Assembly: GCA_904066235.2 (NCBI GenBank) | Contig: CAJFCV020000004.1 | Coordinates: forward strand, 5,890,001-5,954,000 | Direction of reading: 5' to 3' | DNA: 64,000 bases | From: Bursaphelenchus xylophilus | Lineage: Eukaryota > Nematoda > Chromadorea > Rhabditida > Aphelenchoididae | Shown: in pieces, positions 14,329-25,267 of the stretch | How the letters are laid out: each line of letters starts with the position of its first letter | How positions within the stretch are numbered: position 1 is the stretch's first letter | The notes under the pieces: generated by a model | Seen by the model: the letters and a program-made list of their open reading frames with translations, nothing else | The model's database searches: none | Told to the model about the DNA's origin: nothing | Made by a program: the position numbers and the translations under genes

Positions 14329-15930
14329 ACGAATCTCCCCTGTTTTGCTGCTTTTCGCCTTGCACAGGAATAATTGGTATACGTAGCGCTTCGATCGTTT
14401 TTCCGTTATTCTTATGCGGATCTGCTCGTGTGCTGCTTATGTTACGCTGTTTTTCTGGTTGTCGAACTTTGATGTTAATGGTCTCTTGTTTGTTCAGTTC
14501 TGGCTGAGGCTCGCTTTGTGTGAGGCTTATGGTTGTTAACAGTTCGTCTTGTTGATCTGTGGTTTCCGTACAACTACTCGCGCTGCTTGAATCCATTGGT
14601 AAGGAATTGTATCCCATCGTGTCAAAACTTGATTGTTCGTCCATTAAATAGTATGGCCATTCGCAATCTTGCCTTTCTAAAATTTCTGTTGTTATATTTC
14701 GCCGACTTACCGTTTAACAGATAGCTTAGTACTCCGTTTTCTATTGATTCTTGCACTACCTTTTCTGCAATATCCCGTTGTTCCGAGGAGGTTTTAGAAG
14801 GGATGGAGGTTTTAAATCTTTGTTGCATCCTGCACATGGCGTTTAAAACAGCGTTTCTTGCAATATTTTCGGAGAATTGCTCCAGATGTATATCGAGAGA
14901 ATCGTGTTTGATACGTTGTATGGCTACTACATCAGCTAAGGCAATAATTATGGTACAACGAGAGAGATTGGTACAGTAGTCGTCAAGGATAGAACCATCA
15001 TAAAAGAATTCGTCCGTTCTTTCTTCCAGAACAGTTTGCAGATCATCTGAACATCATCGTATCTTTGATTTATTTTTCTTACTTTTTGGGGGTTTTAATT
15101 CAAATTCGTCTTCCTCATCCAAACTTTTCACCCATTCCACTATCTTTTGACTTAACAATTTCATTCCTTTGCTCATAATACTTGGCTCTTGTTGTTCAAT
15201 TTCTGGATGCGAAAAAGTATTTTAATGATTGTACACTTACCGGATGTTACTTCAACGATAACTGAGGGTGTATATGATCTACAGCTCAGACTAATGTCGT
15301 CGAGACTTGCATCTGACTGGGGAAAGGGAGATATTTCTCGCGAAGCACCTTGTCCTACACAGACCTCGACCCCTGTAAATGTTTCAAAACTTTATAAGCT
15401 ATAAAAAATTTTTTGCAATTTTTCTTTCAATTATCTTTTTTTGAATAAGCTAATGGAGAGACGTTGTCGTAAGGAGAATATGTTGCAAAACAAAAAAGCT
15501 CTACCCTTAGGAAGTGGATCCATTTCCAGTAGATCTTCCTCGTCATCCAGATCTATACTACTCCCACTAATGGATCCTCTTTCTTGCAATCCTCTTAGGT
15601 TATGCTGGTCCATGACCACCCGTGCATGTTGTTTTGAGAGTTCGGCCCGATGAAGAACCTAAATTTGGAAATCTCCTCCCAAAAAAGAACTGTACCTCTT
15701 GGATATGCTGCTTTTGTTCCTGGGTAAGATCTGTGATTTGTTCTGATAATGTTTGAAGAGAATCCGAAGGCCCGGGTTCCGGCTCTTCATCTGTTTTTGG
15801 TGTAGTCGATCTGCAAGTTTGTAGTGTTATTATTATTTAGTGGATTTATGCTTCACTTCTTCTCTAACTTCATATTCTTCTTAAAAAGTATATCGATGAC
15901 TTACCGAAAATAAGAAAACCACGACGACAT
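1..15930 (-). CDS. Giant repeat protein, N-terminal part (candidate active-zone scaffold)
   Basis: The start ATG is at 15930-15928. Seven exons splice in one frame: 15930-15905, 15810-15696, 15658-15505, 15372-15241, 15202-15083, 15046-14711 and 14676 to beyond position 1. All introns have GT/AG ends and lengths agree with phase. The N-terminus begins MSSWFSYFRS. A helix around residues 35-60 (LTQEQKQHIQEVLHRAEL) resembles the first helix of Rab-binding domains in RIM/rabphilin-type proteins. Exon 6 encodes predicted helices (for example IAEKVVQESIENGVLSYLL) of the amphipathic kind seen in PKA-anchoring proteins. Exon 7 then encodes about 49 repeats of 98 residues, acidic and proline-rich (VAPPVPPPPSIP, ELTEEELEHIARIQRLAEG). 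The frame is broken near 4668. A nematode active-zone protein such as Clarinet (CLA-1), whose long form has a large repetitive region, is a possible identity, but the PDZ/C2 end would lie outside the window. The gene model is firm; the identity is an inference. Confidence 0.8.
4661..4676 (-). other. One-base insertion breaking the giant repeat frame
   Basis: This unit reads cgatctttactttg where sister units read cgatcttactttg or cgactttactttg, so it carries one additional T. The unit period here is 295 instead of 294. On the minus strand the reading frame shifts and meets a stop at 4633-4631, while the downstream repeats (4630 to 1) remain open in the shifted frame. It may be a sequencing or consensus error between two unit types, or a real truncating allele. 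Confidence 0.85.
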
Positions 15931-17287
15931 TACAACCTTTTCGTAAAATATTACAACATTGCGCAACTTATACCGCCAATACTGAAATTATACCATTATG
16001 ATTTATTTGTATTACTTTTTTGACGTTGAAAATAAGGCAATTAAACTACACTTCTATATAATCCGTAAATGTAACAAACATTTTACTGTTGTCATACTTT
16101 ACTAAGATAGACTGAAATAAAAAACGAACTTAATAAATAACATTCAAAGGGTCCTTACAACGAGCTGTAATTTCCTTAAAAGAGTGATCTGATGTACTGA
16201 TTAATTAGGTTTAAGGTTTACTTAGAACGGTACCAAAAAACTAAAAAAATTAGTCCTAGAGACTTTAGAAAATCGAAACGCGTTGTTTTTGGCTCCTCCT
16301 ACGGCAAGAAAACCCAAGCGCGGTATTGAAGTCCGGCTTTGGCCAGCAGGACGCCTGAGGGTTTTTTGGCCATAAAGAAAAAGAAGGCCCTCCGTTCTCG
16401 TGAATTTAGTCGCGCGCATATATTTTACATCGGATGCGTCAAATCTTGTATTTATGACGGCTAGTGTCCCCCGACCTTTTGTCACTGTTTTACAATTATT
16501 TTTTTGTTGAGTTTATCGGAAATCGAAGCCAATGCCCTCTCTCGTTTAAGGCCGGAGGCATTACTCGCCCATCTGACTTCGCTTCGTATTTTTTTCAGCC
16601 ATTAAATGCTTGTTTATCGATGGCCCAACCCGAGTTGGCCTTGCTTACATGAACATTGTTGTTACGGTCGCATTTGCCTTCTGTCCGTTCTCGAGTGGAC
16701 ATTCTTTTCATTTCAACGTCAGCTTTTTCAATCGGCTGACAATTAATTGAATAAGAGTGTTTGTTTGTGTGGTAATAAGTTGTAATGTTGTTCTGTGACG
16801 AAAGATGAGAGACCCATAAAAAGGGATCGGAATCGTCCGCTCATCACGAACAGACCAAAATAGAAGCCCAAGTCCCTGGTTTGTTTGTCTGCAAGTTCAT
16901 TAACACATGTGCTTTAAGCCGCCGTTAGCTCGGCGGTTGAGGCTCCTGGATTAAGTTTTGATAACTCGAACTACTCATCAAAAAGTTTAATTCCTAAACT
17001 TCTGCAAAGACATCGGCCCAATACGCCGTTTCAAATGTTGTAAATAAGCATGGGCCTATCAATATGATAGTCTCACCTCCTTTTTCGTCTCCTTAAAGGT
17101 CGGGAACGGGTTTCTCGGCGACCGTTCAGAGCAGCTGATCTTGGGGGAGGGACCCCCACCAACAGAAAAAATAGAAGAAGGTAATCAGAAGTTAACCGTC
17201 ATAAGTAAACCACCATCGACGGAAACATTCCTCGAAGCCGCATTCCTACTTTCCTGACACTTTCGGGACAGTCGGACGTCAGCAGCG
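15931..17287. other. Intergenic, divergent genes
   Basis: This stretch separates the 5' end of the giant minus-strand gene from the plus-strand vWA gene, so it should hold both promoters. I see AT-rich sequence near 15960-16200, short open frames without recognisable domains, and no clear repeat or RNA gene. Confidence 0.6.
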
Positions 17288-18863
17288 ATGAATCTCCTAC
17301 TGCGCTCTCTGATGGGCACAGCAGTAAGTGTAAATCCATACGAAGTTATTTCTTTAGCTATGCCTGGTCTTGTTATCCTTTGTCCAACACATTCGGGGAG
17401 AACAGACCCTCTTTCCAGTTAGTTGTGTCCTCAATGTGATGATCATATTGGATCGCTCGGATTCTGTCAAAGGAGGGTTCAACAAGAGTCGGGACTTTGT
17501 CGTAGACGTCTCACAGGAATTGAATATTGGTCCTCACACTCACAGTGTAGGTGCATTCATTAGTTACAGGAAATCGTTTCTGATTATAGGTTTCCATGAT
17601 TGTTTATTCTGGAAACAGTTACAAAAGAGAGATCTTCAAATGGAATTTCGCCAAGAACAACGAAGAGTTCTACAGTATTGTGAAAGGTCTTAGAGCTATT
17701 GGAGGTACAACTAATACGAAGAAAGCGTTGGAAGTGGCTTTGGAGTTGATGGAGACCAGAAACAAGTCCATCCCGACCTTGGTGATGGTCGTTACTGATG
17801 GCAGAAGTGCCGTGGATCCTGTTGAACCAGCTCGCCAGCTGCAGGGCATCCCTCAAACTTGGGTCTTCGCGGCTGCAACTGGAGATCCAGCACTGGTTGA
17901 CAAGTAAGCTAGCAAATTGCGGATTGCTTTATTACAATGAGGCGATCGTTTTGGAACAGAAATATTTTTTGTCGAAAACAAGAAAACTGGTTCCGCCCGC
18001 GAGTTGTCAATTTATTATGAAGTAATTAAAAGACTTTAAGGAAAGAGTTGCTCGACATAACTGGCCATATTAACCATGTTGTTATGCAAAGTGGGCGTGA
18101 ATTGGCTACCGATATTACACGGAGATTACTCAGAGCAACTCAGGAGAAGTGCAGAACTACCACAACTACCACCACGACAACAACAACCACCACCACTACT
18201 ACCACCAACCCATTCACGGGCTGCGAGCAGGATCTTGTGCTGGTTATGGACTTCTCAACTACCACAACCGTGGTTCATAACTCATATCAGCTGTTGGCTG
18301 AACGCTTATTGCGTCAATTATACATCAGTCCCAGACACACACGTGTGGCCTTGATAATCTTCAGCAGTGCTGGGAAGAAAACCTACACCAAGTTTAATCT
18401 TAATTCTTTTAAAACTGCCGAAGATACGATCAGAGCTGTAAGAGAAGCCCAATATATTGGAGGTCTGACTGCCATAGGTAAGAGCGAAGTTATTGGAAAA
18501 TAAATCCATTCAGGCGAGGGAATCAAGGAAGCCGTGAAACAAGCGGATGTGGAGAGAGGAGCCCGTCCAGGATTGGCCAACAAGATCATGTTGTTATTCA
18601 CTGACGGATGGAACAACAAAGGCGTCGATCCAGTCGCCGAAGCCGCTAGGGCACGTGCTGCTGGATTTAGAATGTTGACCATCGGAATTGAGGTAAAATT
18701 GTGTAACAAAAAAATATTTTTTTAGGATCATACCCCCGAAGGAGTACCTCTTCATCAAGAGAACCTGAGGGCGATTACTGGAAATCCAAACGAAATCTTC
18801 AGCGACGCTACCTTTCAAAATCTGGTTAACATTGTTCGACAAAAGAATCTGGCTTGTTTGTAA
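17288..18863 (+). CDS. Secreted protein with two von Willebrand factor A domains
   Basis: Exons 17288-17323, 17358-17546, 17590-17903, 18041-18477, 18514-18692 and 18726-18863 join in frame with GT/AG introns. The protein starts with a signal peptide (MNLLLRSLMGTALCLVLLSF). The first vWA domain shows the MIDAS start as ILDRSDSV, the later T as IGGTTNTKKAL, and a VVTDGRS strand. A run of about 17 threonines (18157-18208) links to a second vWA domain (LVLVMDFSTTT, IGGLTAI, LLFTDGWNN). In the second domain the MIDAS is D-F-S-T-T, so metal binding may differ. Such proteins are usually extracellular matrix or cuticle-associated adhesion proteins in nematodes. The exact orthologue is not recognised. 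Confidence 0.88.
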
Positions 18864-19269
18864 ATGTTTTCCGCCGAAACGAAAACTGCCGGAGGGCATG
18901 ATTTTTTTGTACATTAATATCTTAATAAGCAATATGTATTTTCTAAATAAACAAGGAAAACATTACACTTTTCTGCCGATTACTTTACGTAAAAAGTTAA
19001 TCGCTACGACTTTATAATGATTTATCACACTCACCGCTTTACTTCCTCTGCTTTTTATTTTTACCTTTTTTATTAATGTTGATTCTAGAATACCTTCACA
19101 TACATTACGCCCTTTAAGAATGTGAAATATCACATCTGAGGAATGCGAACAAACTAATCATCATCAATCATGTTGCCTGGACATTGAAGCCCCAACGCAA
19201 AAACATTTATATTGGCATTATGTTTCAAGTCTGAAAAACATCAAAACAATGTAAATAATTTTGTCGAAG
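18864..19269. other. Intergenic
   Basis: AT-rich sequence with a polyadenylation-like AATAAA near 18946 for the upstream vWA gene. It also includes the upstream region of the mL42 gene. No other feature is seen. Confidence 0.5.
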
Positions 19270-19706
19270 ATGGTGTCTCTGTTCAAACTAACCGTGCTTC
19301 AATCTTCATCTTCGCGACGGTTGCTGTCTTCATTAAAGGACGAGTTGTTCAGCGACAAGTATGTTATCTTCTTATATTAACCAGGTTTTTTATTTAGAGA
19401 TTGTCACGTTGTAGGCCTTAAAAACGGAGCTATCGCTTTCTGGCATCCCAAGAAAGAGATACCATACGAGGTAACTCGTGCAATAACCGCAGAGGATCTG
19501 AAGAAAGACAAGGAGGCACGAGGTGCTAAATACCAACTACCATACGGAGGACAAGGTCCTCCTGATCCGATTTTAAGAGAGGTCTTCCACAGTGGTGCCA
19601 CAGAATTCAAGACCAGGTAAGAGGCACCTTATTAGCTTAATTTCTGTTTAGGACGCGTGAAGAAAGATTATATGCAACTTCGGCCCCTCTCCCTAAACGA
19701 AAATGA
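19270..19706 (+). CDS. mrpl-42: Mitochondrial large ribosomal subunit protein mL42
   Basis: Three exons (19270-19356, about 19396-19617, about 19655-19706) give a protein of about 120 residues. The N-terminus MVSLFKLTVLQSSSSRRLLS is a plausible mitochondrial import signal. The conserved core GAIAFWHPKKEIPYEVTRAI matches the MRPL42 family pattern (a strand, HP, IPYE, T+ I), followed by a lysine-rich helix and a C-terminal TREERLYATSAPLPKRK tail. It would be part of the mitochondrial 39S/54S-type large subunit. Its TGA stop (19704-19706) overlaps the ATG of the next gene by two bases. Confidence 0.85.
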
Positions 19707-21215
19707 TCCTCAAAGCATTATGGTTTGGTCGGAGGTCTTTCGAAGACGGTCTGAAAATTCAAGAACATCTCTTCCAAAGTATTCGACAGATTCCCGGCAA
19801 AAAGTTTGTTGATTTCATTGTTTTCTGAATAAATCTCTTAGGAATTACATCTGTTTGGTTGAACATGACCCGGTTTACACTGTTGGATTGAGGGATACAT
19901 CTTATGGAAAAACCGAAGAATTAGGGCTCAGGGCAACCGGTGCCGACTTCCAGAGGTGGGAAATATTAATCATATAAACGATTGAATGCAGAATAAAGAG
20001 AGGAGGTCTCATTACCTTCCATGGGCCTGGCCAACTTGTTATCTATCCTATAATCGACCTCCGTTCTATAAAAGTGAATGGTAAAAGTTTGGGAGTGAGG
20101 ACATTTGTGGACTGTCTGGAAGAAACTGTGATCAGGCTGTGTTCTCGGGTCTACAACATCAAGGATGTTGGACGAACACAAGATCCAGGTAATAAATCAT
20201 AAAAGTTCTCACAAGGAAAGTACTTCTAAGGGTATGGAGTTATAGGTCGAGACATATGTCAAAAAAATCGCAAAATTTTTTTGATTCAGGATATAAGGAG
20301 AAGCCTAACAGACAAGAAGTCGCGGTTTCTGGCCACGAAACCCGATTTGATTTGTATGTCACCATCCTTATATGTAAATATGTATTAGCCGCCCAGTTTT
20401 GGTTTGTAAGGGCGAAAAACCCCTCAAGACGTAGTATTAATCAAATTTAATATTTTAAAACTTGTCAAGATGCCATTTACTTTAGCTCAAACCTTTTGAA
20501 TTGATAAAAACCTGGTCAAAAAGGCATTTGCGCGGTGTTGCGAGAAAAGTTCTGAGGGGTTTTTCGCCCTTACAAACCTAATTTTTACATATAAGAGAGG
20601 TTCCGGGTAAATTCAAGTTTTTTTCGGCCATGGCAATTTTTTTCTTCTGCACTGTACAAGGCACACAATAAACAAAAACTACGCGAGATGCGAAGGATTC
20701 TTTCCATTGTACCGTTCAGGACGCGTCTTATCCGGTCTTGAGCTCTGCAAGTTGCGAGAGATAAAAGTCGGTATGGCCGAAACGCGTGGCTGAGCATCAT
20801 GGCCGAAAAAAATGAATTTACCCGGAACCCCTCTTATATTCTGAATTAGAAAGATTTTGCGATTTTTTTATGTCTCGACCTGTAACTCCATACCACATAG
20901 AAGTACTTTCTTCATAAATGTTTTCCTAGGTGTTTGGGTTGGGAACGATAAGAAAATCGCAGCGATTGGAGTGCAAGTCCGGCATGGGATCACAAGTCAC
21001 GGAATGGCCCTGAATTGTAATGTGGACCTGAAATGGTTCGATCATATTGTTCCTTGTGGAATTGCGGGCAAAACGGCCACATCGTTGTCTATGGAGCTCG
21101 GAACAGAAATCAACATTGGTGATGTCTTACGCCCACTCACAGTCACATTAGAGGATGTTTTCCAAAGTAAAATCGATTTCGAAACAGTTGAGGGCGGAAA
21201 TTATGGGAAAAAGTA
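19703..21215 (+). CDS. lipt-2: Octanoyl-[acyl-carrier-protein]:protein octanoyltransferase (LipB/LIPT2)
   Basis: Transfers octanoate from mitochondrial ACP to lipoyl domains, the first step of lipoic acid synthesis. Four exons: from 19703, from about 19842, from about 19992, and the last starting at about 20932. The LipB signature is complete: GLRD near the start, RGGLITFHGPGQLVIYPI, AIGVQVRHGITSHGMALN, and the catalytic cysteine and lysine in PCGIAGKTATSLS. The start is chosen because MILKALWFGRRSFEDGLKIQ aligns with the family's first strand and helix. There is no room for a further leader, so the ATG overlaps the stop of mL42 (ATGA). The third intron is about 740 bp and holds an inverted-repeat element. 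Confidence 0.92.
20213..20913. mobile_element. Nested palindromic MITE in LIPT2 intron
   Basis: Arms of about 85 bp at 20213-20300 and 20833-20913 are inverted copies (aaagtacttct, tatggagtta, aggtcgagacat, atcgcaaaat). Inside lies a second perfect inverted repeat of 26 bp at about 20401-20426 and 20552-20577 (ggtttgtaagggcgaaaaac and its complement). No transposase is present, so it is non-autonomous. It sits wholly within the intron. Confidence 0.75.
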
Positions 21216-21216
21216 A

Positions 21217-23090
21217 TAATAAATACACTCTGACTTTCATGGCTTGCATATGGTATGAGCAAACTTTTGTGACGTCGTACCACTGTTTCCTTTATATTCT
21301 CCCATAATTGGCCGACCCGTCCGCTTTTGTCACTCTTCGGAAATGGCTACCATAAGCGTAGTATGACATGATGATAACGATGTCCTGACCTTTTTGCTGT
21401 ACGCTGTTCGGGTCAGCGGTTTAATGTGTTTTTAAATATGACTCCAATCCGATGTTACTATAGCGGGAAAAGTGAAAGGGCCTCATCTCATATGCAATAT
21501 AATTTTGCAATGGTGCCACTTTTCTGGTGGGCCTGTCATTTGCATTTCAAATTTATTGCAGCCCAAATTATTTTAGAAACATGAATGGCAGAGGACTCTA
21601 TTATCATCGTTTACATTCATCTACATAATAATGTAATCCTTAATCCATCGAATACTCCCAGAGTATGGTAAGGATGTCATCAGAGCCTCGATTGTCATTG
21701 GATGCGGGTTTAGATTGCACCTTTAGTCTTCCGCTTCTTGTACCAGTGGTCGTTAGAACTCTCAGCTAATTTGATGCCCTTAGGGAGCATCGTATGTCAG
21801 ACCCCCTCCTCCCCTTTGGAAAGGCCGGAATTCGTTGCTAAATGTTGAGTTTTCTTAATAAAGTTGGGGTAGTACAAACGTTTACACTCATTTCTAAAAG
21901 GGCGTAGTATTTAATATCTTTTTTCCGGCAGATTTTTCTAACATTATTTGTAACGTTTTAACTGGATACAGTAAACTTGCAAATATTACGGGTACCTTGT
22001 TTGGTTTCCTAAGTTTGGCCTTAGGAAACGTCATCGATGTGTAATTTTTTTTCTGACTTTTCTAATTTTGTCTGATCTCTCTCCTTTCCACGGACTCTCT
22101 TCTCTTGTCAATTACAGAAGATCCTGCGAATCCGGTTTGATTTATTTAGGTTCCTGGGAGCGAAGACGTCCATCCAATTAATAGGCTTCTTACAATTACT
22201 CTTAAAATTGCGAATTTGGCACGATTTCCGTGAAATTCGTGAATTTTTCTGGCCCTTTGGTAACACCAAGAGCTATGATAACATCAGATTAAACAATTTT
22301 CGGAGTCTGTTTACACCTCTCCCCCGTCCAAACTCCTTGAGTTGTTTTTTCATCAACTTTTTCATTGTCCTTTTGCGTTTTGCGATGAATCAAAGATGTC
22401 CTCGGATATGATCGTATACATACATTCCCGAGCTCAATTTGGGGAATGGGAGAATGCAAAATATGTTTTGGCCTGATTCAAAGTGCAGCCGAGACTTCAA
22501 AACAGGTCTACGGTAAACCTTATTTCGCAGACCTCAATTAAATCCAGGACTTAATAACTTTCAAGGCGGTCATCTCTCCCCCAAGGCCACGCCCCTTTTT
22601 TGGTCATCATTTCGCGGCCTCAAAAATTGCAAAAACAGGAGAAGAACGGCACAGTCCGGGCACGGGTTTGGTTTGTTTTTATCCAGGATTGGCTTTTATT
22701 TGTCTTCCGCCCCCTTGTATCGGATTACAGTAATCTGGGGAAAGTTTACTGGAACCGGTTCCTTGTCCATTATTCATGCCTAAGGGTCATTTTTGAATCA
22801 TTTGCGTTTATTACGTCTTCTTTTGTGCGTATTTTGCGAATGTTTTTATTTTTATTGTACTTGAATCGATTTGTCAAGTCCAATTTGGCCAATAGTTTTG
22901 TTAATTTGGCACAATTTAACGGTTGTTTAACTCTGTTACAATGTCGCCATCCTCCCCCTCTCGGTAATTCCTAAATATAAAATGACGTTTGTCCTTATTT
23001 TACTTCAGTAATGTCTTTTTTAGTATTCGGGTTGAGTCTTTTGGCATGATTACTTAATTTGCAATTATTTCTAGGTTTTGTCCAGTCTGA
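21217..23090. other. Intergenic, no gene seen
   Basis: About 1.9 kb between LIPT2 and the neuropeptide gene. I see only short non-conserved open frames and AT-rich sequence. It should include the promoter of the neuropeptide gene. Confidence 0.5.
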
Positions 23091-23528
23091 ATGAAAGGCC
23101 TGGATATGCAGATCAAGCACGTTCTTCTGTTCTTTCTCATCACAATGGCATCCGTCCGAACAGTACAGTCAGCATCGGGCTCTATATATTATTATCGGTA
23201 GGTGTGATCGAGCCAATTGAAAAAAAAAAATAAATAAAAATTAGGAATGTCTTAAGTTGTTCAAATAGTTGTGTACTTTTAAATCGGTTCGTCATGAATA
23301 ACTAAGAGTCCAGGTTTAAATAACGTAATGATTAATTGCAGCGACCCTCCCAGCGCCGTCCTCAACCCGTTATCTCGTTTCTTCTACGCAGAAGAGCCGA
23401 GACATCTGTCGCCGGCGAAACGAGACAAGAAATACGATCGGAACTGCTTCTTCTCCCCCGTTCAGTGCATGCTGTCTTACAATACCAACAACAATGACGC
23501 CCTCTATCATCCCCGAGGTCGGAAATAG
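23091..23528 (+). CDS. Allatostatin-C/somatostatin-type neuropeptide precursor
   Basis: Exon 1 (23091-23197) and exon 2 (23342-23528) join in frame across a GT/AG intron. The precursor of about 98 residues has a signal peptide (hydrophobic HVLLFFLITMASVRTVQS). After a KR dibasic site (SPAKR|DKKYDR) comes the core NCFFSPVQCML, a C-x6-C ring with the same spacing and pattern as arthropod allatostatin-C peptides (C-aromatic-F-N-P-I/V-x-C). The C-terminus is HPRGRK, an amidation and cleavage signal. A single peptide per precursor is typical of this family. The receptor would be a somatostatin/opioid-type GPCR. The assignment rests on the core pattern and processing sites, not on a search. Confidence 0.75.
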
Positions 23529-25267
23529 ACCCGTTCTTCTGCAGATGCTTTACATTTATATAAACCTCGTTATTCTTTGTAATCATATTCATGGTATAGA
23601 TTTGAAGTTAAAGAGACATTGGAATGAGGGATTCGATTCTTAAACAAGATCTCCGCACATTTGGGATGATGACATGAGGCCGATCTGCGTGGAGGCCGTA
23701 GATTGTTGCGTCATTTTGACATTAATAAAGTAGATGTTGTTGTGTTGGAGGGGCATTTTGAACAAAATATTAGAGAATCGCGGCTCTGATCCCTTTCAAA
23801 CAAACGCATTATCCTCTCATAAAATGTCATCATCCCCACATTGTTTTTATACCGAGCACTCACATGAGCACATAGTTAGGCACGCTTCTGCTAATACCTA
23901 GGACACATTTACAGCGTCCTTGAGCATATAATCCCATATCCAGAGACGGTGTGTTCCACATGAAGGGCTAGTCTCATTACATCATTACTATTTTCGGGGA
24001 TATAACAAGTACTTTAAACACCGCTTAGTCATTTGGTTCTCGGTTATCCGTCTGATTGTTCGGCTTTAACAACATAAAAAGTAAAAGTTTTTTGGTATCA
24101 TTGTTCCTGCTGGATCCAGGAACTGCGTATATAATCTCTACACGAACTAAAAACAAGCCCTTAGGCAGCAAACCAGACCAATTCCGACCAGTCCCAATTA
24201 GCCCTTCTCTAATAAGGAGTTTCCTTTAATTACTGGAACATTTGGACGATGACAAATCCTGTGAAGTCACTTTATCTACGAGCACGGTAAACAAGGACTT
24301 CAGACTCAAAAAATTGTTAATTTCAAAAATCAGCCCTCCTTTACCAGAGCCGAGATAATCGACCAAAAAATTTGACCAAATCCGCCCGAATAGTTCGCCT
24401 TTCGTAAAGCAGAGGGAAGGCGAACCGAATGGACCGATGGTCTAGAAGCACGCTTTTAGGCCTTTACCTTTTCACGTTCGAGTCCGCGTGGGTCCGAACT
24501 TGTAAAAAATGTATGAAACTGTTGCTACAATTCAGCTAGAAAATTTACATTTACAAGTAAATTTTTTTAATTTTATGCAAACTGTACGTAAATTTTAACA
24601 TTATTATTCAAACATCATCCACTGAAATTTCATCGCAAAATATGCAAAAAATACAGAATTTTATTTTACCAGTAAATTTACAGGGAAAGTTTAATAAATT
24701 AAATATATACAGTTCGGATCTATGCGGATTCAAACCTGAAAAGGTTTCGAAATCAGGATAGTCGATTACCCCTAAATCCACTTCTTACTCAAAAAATAAA
24801 AGAATTACTGTTTAACACAACTACTTAAGAGAAACAAGTAACGAAAAATTCATTTCGAAATCAGGATGGTACACTCCTCCGCGCATCGCGTCACGAAAAA
24901 TACCTTGTTCCCCTATACCATTTTTTCATTCGACATTAGCGAACCTTTTCGGCACCAGCGAGTGGTTTCCAGGCTCGATATCCCCATTCCACCCGTGCAA
25001 TGACAATGTTTTTTGTAACTTTACAACACCACCCCGCGTTTTGACCGTATAATATCTAGATTCCTCTTAAGCCACGGTCTATAGTTTAAAATAATATCTC
25101 ATTCATTGCATGTCGTCTAGAAACACGCACAACATACGACATCTTAATTATTTCATTGTAGAGTGATTTCATTGTTAGGTCGGGAGGTGCGGAATGCCAT
25201 AATGCACAAAAAGAATTTCCGTGTTTGTTTTTTGCACAAAAGTCGCTAATTCGAATCTTCTTCCATC
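23529..25267. other. Intergenic, no gene seen
   Basis: Low-complexity AT-rich stretches (24530-24720) and no coding signal. A weak tRNA-like motif lies near 24430-24495 (see rejected list). Confidence 0.5.

Noticed and set aside
16222..16485. Minus-strand open frame of 87 codons
   Set aside because: No domain, no splice partners and no signal; low-complexity ends.
18157..18208. ACC/ACA triplet run as a microsatellite
   Set aside because: It is in frame and forms the threonine linker between the two vWA domains, so it is treated as coding.
24430..24495. tRNA-like motif (tggtctagaagcacg and gttcgagtcc)
   Set aside because: A- and B-box-like sequences and part of an acceptor stem can be seen, but no sound anticodon stem; at most a tRNA-derived remnant.
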